64,000 nt of DNA, from contig NZ_CP012382.1 of assembly GCF_001267885.1 (NCBI RefSeq), positions 4,823,001 through 4,887,000 on the forward strand, in the 5' to 3' direction. Every line of letters begins with the position of its first letter. Position 1 is the stretch's first letter. This DNA comes from Streptomyces ambofaciens ATCC 23877. Lineage in GTDB: Bacteria; Actinomycetota; Actinomycetes; Streptomycetales; Streptomycetaceae. This document shows positions 1 through 7,991 of the stretch, in pieces. A program made the position numbers and the translations under genes. The notes below the pieces were generated by a model that was not told where the DNA came from, did not search any database, and saw only the letters and a list, made by a program, of their open reading frames with translations.

Positions 1-957
1 CTCATCCTCTTCGACGCCTTGGAGCACCTGCACCGGGTCCGTGCCCAGGCCGACCGTCTGGTGGGCGGCATCATGGAACTGGCGCTCGCCATGCGCCTCG
101 GGACCCGCAGCATCCGCTTCAAGGTCTTCATCCGCCCCGACATGTACGACGGCGCACTGCTCCACTTCCCGGACGCCTCCAAGCTGACCTCCAACGCGGC
201 GGCCCTGACGTGGTCCCGCGCCAACCTCTACGGCCTGCTCTTCCACACCCTGGGCAACCACGACAGCGAGCTGGCCGCCCGTTTCCGGCAGCTCACGGGC
301 GGCTGGCAGAGCGAGGCGTCCGGCAGGCGCCACGTCCCGCCACCGCTGCTCAGCGGCGACGAGCAGTTCCAGTCGGAGCAGTTCACGCAGCTCGCCGGTC
401 CCTACATGGGCTCGAACTTCCGCAAGGGCCACACCTTCACCTGGCTGCCCAACCACCTGATGGACGGCGTGGAGCAGGTCAGCCCGCGCAGCTTCCTCAG
501 CGCCTTGCAGAAGGCGCTGTCGGAGACCCGAGGCCAGTACGCCGGGCACGAGTACGCGCTGCACCACGAGGGCATCCGGCGTGGGGTCCAGAAGGCGTCG
601 GAGACCCGGGTGACGGAGGTCAGCGAGGACATGCCGTGGGTGGTGTCGGCCATCAGACCGCTGGCCGGGCACCAGGTACCCATCGAGCAGGCGAAGGTGG
701 AGGCCCTCTGGCAGGAGTTCCACCTCGCGGACGAGTTGCGCAAGCTGGCCGAACGCTACGAGCCCCAGAATGACGACGACGAGATCAAGGTTCGGACCGG
801 CCCCCGCTACCCGGAGGACCTGCAACTGCTGATCGAGGAACTGATCGCACTGGGCGTGATGCGCCGCCGCCGCGACGGCCGCATCGACCTGCCGGACGTC
901 TACCGCATCGCCTTCGGCGTGGGCCGCAAGGGCGGCGTGCCCCGGGTCGCCGGCTGA
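1..957 (+). CDS. P-loop NTPase, C-terminal part (5' end outside window)
   Basis: The reading frame is open from the first base, so the gene begins upstream of the window; the visible part is 318 residues. The first residues (LILFDAL) look like a Walker B strand, hydrophobic residues then Asp. The following stretch (FKVFIRPDMYDG, then FPDASKL and LYGLLFHTLGN) resembles the sensor region of STAND/KAP-like or MinD-related NTPases seen in actinobacterial accessory regions. A small basic, winged-helix-like tail follows (residues about 270-315). The Walker A region is not visible. The product could be a regulatory or defence ATPase; I do not recognise a named gene, and it does not look like PglY. 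It faces the Uma2 gene across 59 bases. Confidence 0.55.
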   Translation, partial: LILFDALEHLHRVRAQADRLVGGIMELALAMRLGTRSIRFKVFIRPDMYDGALLHFPDASKLTSNAAALTWSRANLYGLLFHTLGNHDSELAARFRQLTGGWQSEASGRRHVPPPLLSGDEQFQSEQFTQLAGPYMGSNFRKGHTFTWLPNHLMDGVEQVSPRSFLSALQKALSETRGQYAGHEYALHHEGIRRGVQKASETRVTEVSEDMPWVVSAIRPLAGHQVPIEQAKVEALWQEFHLADELRKLAERYEPQNDDDEIKVRTGPRYPEDLQLLIEELIALGVMRRRRDGRIDLPDVYRIAFGVGRKGGVPRVAG

Positions 958-1016
958 CCCCGCCGCCCTCAGCCGCAACGCGGGCGGTTCCCGCGCTGCC
1001 TCGTCTCCGCGGTGCT

Positions 1017-1580
1017 CTACTGCCGCGAGAGGTCAGCCGGATCGATCGCGAGCGGGAACGGGGCGTCCAGGTGGCTGGTCGTACCCGCGAGTGCCGTGGT
1101 TCGCTCTACGTAGCGACCGTCTTGCAGAACGTAGACGACAAGCATGGGGGCGGGGTCGAACTCCAGGCGCCAGAAGTGCGGGACGGCGGCCTCGGCGTAC
1201 AGCATGGGCTTGACCTTGCGGTCCATGGTGCTGTTGCCGGGGGAGACGAGTTCGACGACGAGCTGGACCGCGTCCATGTCGACGGAGACGGGGTCGTCGG
1301 CGGTCGCGCCGATGTCGGCCACGACCAGATCGGGCACGACCAGTCCGGACGGCAGCACTACGTTGACGCCCTCCAGGATCTCCACCGGCGCGCCGACGGC
1401 TCGGGCGGCCGCGTCCAGGGCGACGTGGAGGCGGAACGAGGCCCGCTGGTGGCGGACACCGGGGGCGGGGGACATGACGAGGGATTCCCCCAGCAGCTCG
1501 TAGCGGGTGTTGCGGTCTTCGGGCAGGGCCAGGACGTCGGCGACGGTCCAGGGCCCGGTGTGGTCGATGGCAACGCTCAT
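1017..1580 (-). CDS. Uma2 family (DUF820) endonuclease-like protein
   Basis: A 187-residue protein of the Uma2 family, which has a PD-(D/E)XK nuclease fold. Family landmarks are visible: a YELLGES start of the core, VPDLVVAD (the PD motif), then VVELVSPGN and a downstream DRKVKPMLYAEAAVPHFW segment. Streptomyces carry many copies, mostly of unknown function. The frame runs open further upstream, but I place the start at 1580 because a clear GAGGAGGTG ribosome binding site precedes that ATG. The gene lies downstream of, and in the same direction as, the HTH gene, with 158 bases between them. Confidence 0.8.
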   Translation of the reverse strand: MSVAIDHTGPWTVADVLALPEDRNTRYELLGESLVMSPAPGVRHQRASFRLHVALDAAARAVGAPVEILEGVNVVLPSGLVVPDLVVADIGATADDPVSVDMDAVQLVVELVSPGNSTMDRKVKPMLYAEAAVPHFWRLEFDPAPMLVVYVLQDGRYVERTTALAGTTSHLDAPFPLAIDPADLSRQ

Positions 1581-1738
1581 TCCCTTTTCACCTCCTCGTC
1601 CGACCGGCAGTCTCGGTGTGACCTCGGCAAGCGATACACGGCCAGCATACGGGCGCTCCCACCTGCTGGCACGAGGTCCCGTCGCCAGGATCGACACCTC
1701 GAACCGGTACGGGGCGGTTCACGGTCTCCGGGGGAAGC

Positions 1739-2716
1739 TCAGCGGCAACGCGGGCAGTGGGTCTCGTCTGCCACGGGCCTGAAGAGCAGCGGTTGCACGT
1801 GGTCGCCCGCGCACTCGCGGGTGCCTGCGAGGCGGCGGGAGAGGCGGGGGCCCGGGGATTGTTGCCGGGTGGGGCGGTCGTCGGGGTGCGTTGGCGCCGT
1901 GGTGGCGGGCCGGTCGGCCGGCGGGGGCGGTACGTCGCGGAGCAGGTGGCGCAGGAGGCCGCCGGGGCGGTGGACGGGGGTGCCGTCGTCGGGCAGGCCG
2001 CGCAGGATGTGCGTGCGGACGGCGGTGGGCGGGTGCCCGGCGGCCAGCCAGCGGGTGGTGAGGCGCGTCAGCTCGGGGCGCATGGCGCGGGGGATGTGGC
2101 GCAGGTCGGGGGAGAGGGCGGGGAAGGTGTCGACGAGGGTGCGGGCTGCGGCGAGGTGGGGCTCGGAGGGCGTGTTGTCGTCGTCCGGCTGCGGGGCTCG
2201 AGCTTCGGCCCCGGCCTCTGCGGGGGGCCTGGGGGGTTGGTTGGAGGTGTTCCCCTCAAGGTCTTGAGGTGGATAGCCGTCGGTGGGCGGGGTGGTCGGT
2301 TCACCGACGGCCGGTGAACGACGACCCGGTGCGAGCTGCGGCGGCGCCACGCGTTCGGTGGTGGTCGTCCCGGCCGGGCCCACGGGCATCTGCGCGAGCA
2401 GCTTGACGGCTTCGCCCTCGCTCAAGGGCACGCTGGAGACGAGCTGTTGGGTGACCCAGAGACCGCCGGGCCCCTGGAGCCGCCGCTCGTGCACGAATCC
2501 CTCGTCCTTGAGCTGACGCTTGGCCCGGGTGAAGGCGCATCCGCCGATGCGGGCGCGTTCAGCCGTACGGGACAGGGATTCTCGGGTGCCGGGAGGGAGC
2601 GAGAGCTGCCAGGTCAGGAGCCGAACGGCGTCGGAGGACAGCCGGGGATGCCGGATTAGGTCGTGGGAGAACTGGGTGAAGGCGCGCGGGGGCGCGATAA
2701 AGTGCCGGTAGATCAC
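1739..2716 (-). CDS. helix-turn-helix domain protein of actinobacterial accessory regions
   Basis: 325 residues, GTG start. The N-terminal 100 residues (LSSDAVRLLTWQLSLPPGT, then a segment with RTAERARIGGCAFTRAKRQL and KDEGFVHERR) look like a winged helix-turn-helix of the kind found in replication-initiator-like or GntR-like accessory proteins of Streptomyces. A low-complexity Pro/Glu-rich linker (about 140-190) leads to an all-helical domain, and the tail ends in a CPRC pair that could bind a metal. The gene is divergent from the XRE regulator across 264 bases. I infer DNA binding; the target is unknown. Confidence 0.6.
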   Translation of the reverse strand: MIYRHFIAPPRAFTQFSHDLIRHPRLSSDAVRLLTWQLSLPPGTRESLSRTAERARIGGCAFTRAKRQLKDEGFVHERRLQGPGGLWVTQQLVSSVPLSEGEAVKLLAQMPVGPAGTTTTERVAPPQLAPGRRSPAVGEPTTPPTDGYPPQDLEGNTSNQPPRPPAEAGAEARAPQPDDDNTPSEPHLAAARTLVDTFPALSPDLRHIPRAMRPELTRLTTRWLAAGHPPTAVRTHILRGLPDDGTPVHRPGGLLRHLLRDVPPPPADRPATTAPTHPDDRPTRQQSPGPRLSRRLAGTRECAGDHVQPLLFRPVADETHCPRCR

Positions 2717-2980
2717 GGTGGAGGCCTACTTCCACTGATGGTTCAAGCCCTTGCCGACGGGCCCTAATCCGTCGGTGAGGGCTGCTTTGTATGGTGATGC
2801 TGAGATGGACGGTAGCTCACTGATCGTGGCTGCGTCGAAGCGTTGAGTGAAGAAAGCTTTCGCTGGGCGGCGTTCACTCACACGAGGCAACTTGCCCGCT
2901 CGTGACCCCTGTTGACGCACGCGCGTCCTAGCCTCCGGTTACGGAGAGTGGCTGGACGACGCCGAGGGAGCGAGGCAGGA
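2717..2980. promoter_or_regulatory. divergent promoter region with an 8-bp inverted repeat
   Basis: This gap separates the divergent HTH gene and XRE gene. It contains TGAGTGAA at 2844-2851 and its exact reverse complement TTCACTCA at 2873-2880, with 21 bases between. The position just upstream of an XRE-family regulator suggests an autoregulatory operator. The region is visibly richer in A and T than the flanking genes. No promoter hexamers are convincing enough to place. Confidence 0.4.
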
Positions 2981-3817
2981 ATGGACGCGGGAGCGGATGC
3001 GGGCGGGGCTGAACCGGACTCCAGCGTGCAGTTCTTGCGCTGCTTCGGTCGCCAGATGAAGTTGCTGCGGGAGGTCGCGGGGCTGACGCAGGCGCAGTTG
3101 GGGGAGCGGGTCGGGTACGGGGAGGCGCAGATCGCGGCGGTGGAGCAGGGGCGGCGCATCCCGAAGCCGGAACTCGTCGACGCGGTGGACCGTGCGGTGG
3201 GCGCGCGCGGGGTGCTGGTGGCGATGAAGGAAGAGGTCGCGAAGGCTCGGTATCCGTCGTTCTTCCGGCGGTTTGTGAGCCTTGAGGGCGAGGCAGCGGA
3301 ACTGCACGCCTATGACACCCAGCTGATCAATGGGCTCTTGCAGTGCGAGGAGTACATGCGAGCGGTCTTTGGCATGTGGCGCCCTCTTCTGGACGCCGAG
3401 ACGGTAGAGCAGCGGGTGGCCGCACGTCGTGACCGCCAGAGGCTGTTGTGCCGCACGCCCATGCCGCTCATGAGCTTCGTCATCGACGAGCACGTGCTTC
3501 TCAGGCCCCTCGGGGGCAAGGACGTGCATCGTGCTCAGTTGGAACAACTGCTGGTCATCGGCCACGAACGGCACATCGAGATTCAGGTCATGCCGACCGA
3601 TCGTGAGGAGCACGCCGGAGTAGCGGGACCATTCACGTTGATCCTCGCTTCCGGAGGGCGCAGGATGGCTTACACGGAGGTGCAAAGCAACAGTGCCCTC
3701 CATACGGAGCCCACGAAGGTCCAGGGGTTCGAGTCCACGTACGGGGTTCTTCGAGCGCAGGCCATGACCCCGCGTGAGTCGCTGACCTGGGTCGAGAAGC
3801 GCTTGGGAGAGTTGTGA
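2981..3817 (+). CDS. XRE-family regulator with DUF5753 (Scr1-type) domain
   Basis: 278 residues from the ATG at 2981; the open frame starts at 2912, but AG-rich sequence (GAGGGAG, AGGCAGGA) sits right before 2981. An N-terminal XRE helix-turn-helix (residues about 25-80, GLTQAQLGERVGYGEAQ then EQGRRIP) is followed by the DUF5753 domain (about 95-275) with the typical QLINGLLQCEEYMRA and IEIQVMPTDREEHAG stretches. Such proteins are paired with small DUF397 proteins throughout Streptomyces. Family work on Scr1/Scr2 and BldB-like pairs suggests antitoxin-like behaviour. Here the stop overlaps the DUF397 start by four bases (GTGA), so the two are translationally coupled. Confidence 0.9.
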   Translation: MDAGADAGGAEPDSSVQFLRCFGRQMKLLREVAGLTQAQLGERVGYGEAQIAAVEQGRRIPKPELVDAVDRAVGARGVLVAMKEEVAKARYPSFFRRFVSLEGEAAELHAYDTQLINGLLQCEEYMRAVFGMWRPLLDAETVEQRVAARRDRQRLLCRTPMPLMSFVIDEHVLLRPLGGKDVHRAQLEQLLVIGHERHIEIQVMPTDREEHAGVAGPFTLILASGGRRMAYTEVQSNSALHTEPTKVQGFESTYGVLRAQAMTPRESLTWVEKRLGEL

Positions 3818-4011
3818 AGGACACGTATCAGGTAGCCGGGCTGACCTGGGTGAAGAGCAGTTACAGCGCGGGTGACGGTGGTCAGTGCGTCGAGGTCGCC
3901 GATGTAGGTCCGGCCATTTTCGTCAGGGACTCCAAGCAGCCGGGCGAGGGCAGGCTTACCGTTGGCGCCCGCTCCTGGGCGGCGTTCGTGCAGATGGCCG
4001 CGCGCGGCTGA
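3814..4011 (+). CDS. DUF397 domain protein
   Basis: 65 residues, nearly all DUF397: the TWVKSSYSAGDGGQCVEVAD core, the VRDSK motif and a C-terminal SWAAFVQ are visible. The GTG start lies inside the stop codon region of the upstream XRE gene. DUF397 proteins are small partners of DUF5753 regulators and may act as the toxin-like or co-regulatory half of the pair; their biochemistry is unsettled. The gene ends ten bases before a strong bidirectional hairpin. Confidence 0.92.
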   Translation: MKDTYQVAGLTWVKSSYSAGDGGQCVEVADVGPAIFVRDSKQPGEGRLTVGARSWAAFVQMAARG

Positions 4012-4020
4012 TACGACGAC

Positions 4021-4051
4021 GAGGGGCGGCCGTGCGTACCGGCCGCCCCTC
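4021..4051. terminator. bidirectional terminator hairpin
   Basis: Perfect 12-bp stem (4021-4032 with 4040-4051) and a 7-base loop, lying between the convergent DUF397 gene and pglX. No T-tract follows on either strand, which is usual in Streptomyces. Confidence 0.8.
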
Positions 4052-4058
4052 ACGCATG

Positions 4059-7000
4059 TCACTCGCTCTTCTTCCGCCCCCGCGTCTTCTTCTCGGGACG
4101 CCAGTTGGTCAGATCGGACTCGGACAGACCCCGTTCCGTGCGGCCGTTGTCCAGGGCGGCCTGGAACTCCTCGGCGGGGTTGCCGTCCCACTCCTCGTCG
4201 TGGCCGCCGTACCACTGGTGAACCCAGGGCATCACTTCCCGCAGCCCGGCGAGCAGCGGCACGAACCGCGGGTCTTCCTTCTCCCAGCCCCCGCTCTCGA
4301 CGCGGTTGCGGATGAGTCCGACGAGGGCGTCGGCCTGGTCGCGGTGGTTCCAGCCGGCCCAGCCGAGGAGGAGGGAGGTGTCGGAGTCGGTGGAGGCGCC
4401 GGGATAGGAGATGAACCGCTCCTTCGGCACGTCGAGCTTGCCGCGATTCGACCAGTAGGAGTGCTTGAGGAAGTCCGCACCGGTGTACTTGGGCGGCACC
4501 TTGATATCGAGCCGCTTTCCGGTCCGATCCTCCTCCCGCTGCTGCTCCCAGACCTGCTCCCACTGGGCCCGCTTGCGCAGCCCGCTGTCCTTGTAGCGAA
4601 GGGCTGCGATGTACGGCACGTGCTCGGCCTCGATGACGGCGGCGAAAACGGTGGCAAGGGAAGCGTCCCGCTTACCGAGGTGATCAGCGGCGTACAGAGC
4701 GGCGACGGCCTGCACGTCCGCGTCATGCCGGAGGGCATCAGCGAGCTGGTTCACGGTAAGCGGACGCGGCACGGTGTACCCGTCCTGCTCCTCGAACCAC
4801 AACTCCTCCCGCTCGGCGGCGTCCAGCAGCCAACCTCGCAGAGCAGCGGCCTCGCGCTTCTCCCACGGCTCGATGGACCAACGGCGCTTGTACTCGGGCC
4901 GCTCGATGAGCCGGATGTCCTTGTTGGCCTCGATGAGATCGAGGCGTGCCTGGACCACCTTGCGATAGGCCTCGGGCCAGTGAGCGGGAATTTGTGTGAT
5001 TGGAACAGACCCGTGTCGCTCGAACCAGACGGTGTCGGCGCCGCTCTGGGCAAGCGCGATTTCGAAAGACCGCTCCCCAAGGGTGATTTCGGGTACCTCG
5101 GTGGTTGTGGTTCGCGCTACTTCTTCGGGGGTGAGTAGCCCATATGCGCCGTACACGGTCCAATCTAGCTCTTCCTGCAGCGCGATCATCTGCCGGCGGA
5201 GGCGCTCCTGCGCGCGACGCGCCTCGTCGAGGTATGCGCGGGCCGGGACCTTGTCATGGCTGAGGGCGGAAGGTTCGTGCTTGGCTGACTCCTGGGCGAA
5301 GGCGTCAAGATCGCGACTCTGGGTGAAGGGAAGCTGCTGAGGAAGCGGAAACTCCTGCAACTTGGTGCCGGTGTACTCGTAGAACCTCTCCCACTCGTCG
5401 TGCATGAAGCCGCCGGTTCCTGACTGACTTCCCTTGTCGTGAGACACTTGCTTTAGCCAGAAACAGCCAGCTGACGAATTCAGAGCGGCCAACAACTTTA
5501 GATGCTGCTCCCCGCTGGCCCCTTTCGGCAACTTGATGACCGGTGAGTGCCTGTTAAACACGTGAGGGCCGTGGTCCAGCACAAAATGATTATGGGTGGC
5601 TACGCACGCGAACGAAAGTGTTTGACCGCCGTAGCGCCCACGGAAGAACATCGAGTATTCATACCAAGTCAGCCCTCGCTCGCTCTGCGTTTTTCCGAAC
5701 GCAACGCGCTCTCGCAAAATTACGCGGTTCGGCCACAGGAGTCGATCGATTTCGGGGCCACTCTTTGGTGCCAGATTGGCGTTTCGGTCATACGGCCACA
5801 CCGCCTGTTCGGCATGGCTGATTACCCAGTCGCGAGTGGTCTCACCGTCGGCCACAGGGGCTGTCAGTTCCTTGGGAACGCCAGCGCGCCTTAGTGGCCC
5901 CCCTCCCAGCAGGTAGGCGTCGTCCGATCGTGTGACTGCGCCAAAACCAATGGAATCAGTTGCATCGACGAGACGCGAGGCAGCCGCTTCCTCCATACGC
6001 CTCTGCACGACTTCTGCGCCACCACCTGCGAGGGACCAAGGGTGACCATTGAAGCGACCTTGGCTAGCGTCCTCAACGGACACCCAGTCCGACTCGCTCC
6101 CCGGCACTCCCGCCTGTGTCGTAATCGCCCGCCACACTAGCCCATTCTCCGGGTCCTCCGGCTGGCTCGGCTCACCACGCACTCCCAACACGGCCCGCAC
6201 GATCTCATGACGCCGAGCCACCTGATTCCGCCCCGCCAAAATAACAGTCGGCGTCCCATGCCCCGGAATATAAGCCCCGGATGTATCAATCACATGCGTA
6301 AGCTGAACCCTCGGAAAGAACTCCTCAATCAGCCTCTTCCCAAACTCCCGCTTCATAAAGGAGTTGGCAGTGATCTGCCCGGTGAACCCCCCATCCCGAT
6401 GGTCACCCCCCGCCCGAACCGCCAACTCGAAGATCCGCTGAGCGAACGGCACCGACAGCGCATACTGCCGATAACACGCGTCGTACGCGGCCTTGTAATT
6501 CTTGTTCTCGTTGGCGTCCTTGACGGTGATGTACGGCGGATTCCCCACCACCACGTGATACGACCCCCGCCCGAGAAGATCCACTCCCCGCGCGTACTCC
6601 TCCACATCCTCCGTGCGGTAGTAGAACGGCTCGTTCTCCGCGAACAGCGTGTCCAGCGACTCCGTCACCGTCTCCGCCCCCCGCCCGTGCAGCAACGAGT
6701 CCGCCACCGCAACGCGAATCGGAAGCCCAGGGGCCGCCCCCAACTCCCGCACACCCCCCGCCTTCAACGCGGCCACCAGCAACCGGAACCGCGCAATGGC
6801 CACGGCGAACGGGTTCTTGTCAGACCCGTGCACGGACTCCAGCGCCCGCCGCACCAGCGCCCACGGCTCAGTCCCGGGCTCCACCTCCCGCCACTTCCCC
6901 AGCAGTCGCTCGAAGAGCCCCAGCAGGAAGTGCCCGGACCCGCACGCGGGGTCGATGCACCGCAGCCCCCGGACGACCTCCTCACCACCGGGACCGTCGT

Positions 7001-7766
7001 CCCACAGCTCCCCGTCCCAGGCCACCGGCCGGTGCTTCCACGCCGGCGTGAGTCCGAACTCCTCCACCGCCGGTTCCAGCGTCAGGTCGAGGATGAACTC
7101 CTCGACGAACACCGGCGTCTGGAGCAGTGCGTACGTCTTCCGGGCATGCTCGGACAGGTCCTGATACAGGTCACCGAGGAACCGCGTGTTCAGCTCGGGG
7201 TCGGTGAAGTCGTGGACGATCTCGCCGTCCGCGCCCCGCTCCCGCCAGAACGCCAGCAGCGCGGACGCGGCCTCGTACGACGGCGTCACCTCGTACAGCG
7301 GATTGTGGCCACGGTCGAAGAGCCCGGCAGCCGTCGGATGTGAGGAACCCAGCGCGTCGAAGGCGTCGAGGAGCCAGTCGCGGTCGTTCTTCTCCGGGTG
7401 GGCACGGAAGTACGCGTCGTGCCGGTCCACGGCCTCCGCCAGCCGCTCACCCGGCCCGGAGAGCCAGGCGTCCGGGATCAGCCCGTTGTCCTCGCTGAAG
7501 CGGACGAAGACACACGCCAGCACCCACGCGGCGGCGATCTGGACGACCCGGTCGTCCCGCCAGGTCTCGTACATGGCCGCCGTACGTTCCGCGAGGACCG
7601 CCCGCTCGTACTCGGCGCGCAGCGCGGTACGGAACTCCGGCTCGTCGTCGGTCCGCGCCCGCAGGTCGTCCTCCAGCAGGCGGGCCCGCACCTGGAGATC
7701 CTTCAGCAGCCGTACGCGGTCCAGCGAGGCCCCCGACCCCACCCCCGGCGTCCCCTCAGCAGTCAC
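4059..7766 (-). CDS. pglX: BREX type 2 adenine-specific DNA methyltransferase PglX
   Basis: 1,235 residues, about the expected length for PglX. The N6-adenine methyltransferase motifs are intact: DPACGSG at about 272-278 (SAM binding) and GNPPY at about 408-412 (catalytic). In Pgl/BREX-2 systems PglX methylates host DNA at a non-palindromic site and is needed for phage resistance. The part between about residues 470 and 775 is coded by clearly less GC-rich DNA than the rest (see findings) and should include the target-recognition part. The basic tail is KKTRGRKK. The gene is divergent from the protease-toxin gene and lies on the same strand as pglW, 4 kb downstream of it. The ATG at 7766 is the first plausible start. 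Confidence 0.93.
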   Translation of the reverse strand: MTAEGTPGVGSGASLDRVRLLKDLQVRARLLEDDLRARTDDEPEFRTALRAEYERAVLAERTAAMYETWRDDRVVQIAAAWVLACVFVRFSEDNGLIPDAWLSGPGERLAEAVDRHDAYFRAHPEKNDRDWLLDAFDALGSSHPTAAGLFDRGHNPLYEVTPSYEAASALLAFWRERGADGEIVHDFTDPELNTRFLGDLYQDLSEHARKTYALLQTPVFVEEFILDLTLEPAVEEFGLTPAWKHRPVAWDGELWDDGPGGEEVVRGLRCIDPACGSGHFLLGLFERLLGKWREVEPGTEPWALVRRALESVHGSDKNPFAVAIARFRLLVAALKAGGVRELGAAPGLPIRVAVADSLLHGRGAETVTESLDTLFAENEPFYYRTEDVEEYARGVDLLGRGSYHVVVGNPPYITVKDANENKNYKAAYDACYRQYALSVPFAQRIFELAVRAGGDHRDGGFTGQITANSFMKREFGKRLIEEFFPRVQLTHVIDTSGAYIPGHGTPTVILAGRNQVARRHEIVRAVLGVRGEPSQPEDPENGLVWRAITTQAGVPGSESDWVSVEDASQGRFNGHPWSLAGGGAEVVQRRMEEAAASRLVDATDSIGFGAVTRSDDAYLLGGGPLRRAGVPKELTAPVADGETTRDWVISHAEQAVWPYDRNANLAPKSGPEIDRLLWPNRVILRERVAFGKTQSERGLTWYEYSMFFRGRYGGQTLSFACVATHNHFVLDHGPHVFNRHSPVIKLPKGASGEQHLKLLAALNSSAGCFWLKQVSHDKGSQSGTGGFMHDEWERFYEYTGTKLQEFPLPQQLPFTQSRDLDAFAQESAKHEPSALSHDKVPARAYLDEARRAQERLRRQMIALQEELDWTVYGAYGLLTPEEVARTTTTEVPEITLGERSFEIALAQSGADTVWFERHGSVPITQIPAHWPEAYRKVVQARLDLIEANKDIRLIERPEYKRRWSIEPWEKREAAALRGWLLDAAEREELWFEEQDGYTVPRPLTVNQLADALRHDADVQAVAALYAADHLGKRDASLATVFAAVIEAEHVPYIAALRYKDSGLRKRAQWEQVWEQQREEDRTGKRLDIKVPPKYTGADFLKHSYWSNRGKLDVPKERFISYPGASTDSDTSLLLGWAGWNHRDQADALVGLIRNRVESGGWEKEDPRFVPLLAGLREVMPWVHQWYGGHDEEWDGNPAEEFQAALDNGRTERGLSESDLTNWRPEKKTRGRKKSE

Positions 7767-7991
7767 TCCCGGCTCACTCCCTCACCACTTGCGCACCGGG
7801 CCCCACGGCCCGCGTCCCATCCTGCCAGCCGGTCCCCGTGACTCTCGGAGAGATCACTGCATCGGCGGCCTGTTGCTCTCCGGGCCGAGCGGGACGCAAT
7901 GTGTACCAAGTCGCTTGCTGTGGTGGCGGTTAACTCCATAGCATCGAGTTCACGATTGCGAATCAATGGTTGTTCCGGCGGGGGGCCTGGT

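Noticed and set aside
7899..7991. Upstream ATG for the protease-toxin gene
   Set aside because: The 31 extra codons are AT-rich with uncommon codons and no ribosome binding site; the GTG at 7992 has one and places the first membrane helix near the N-terminus.
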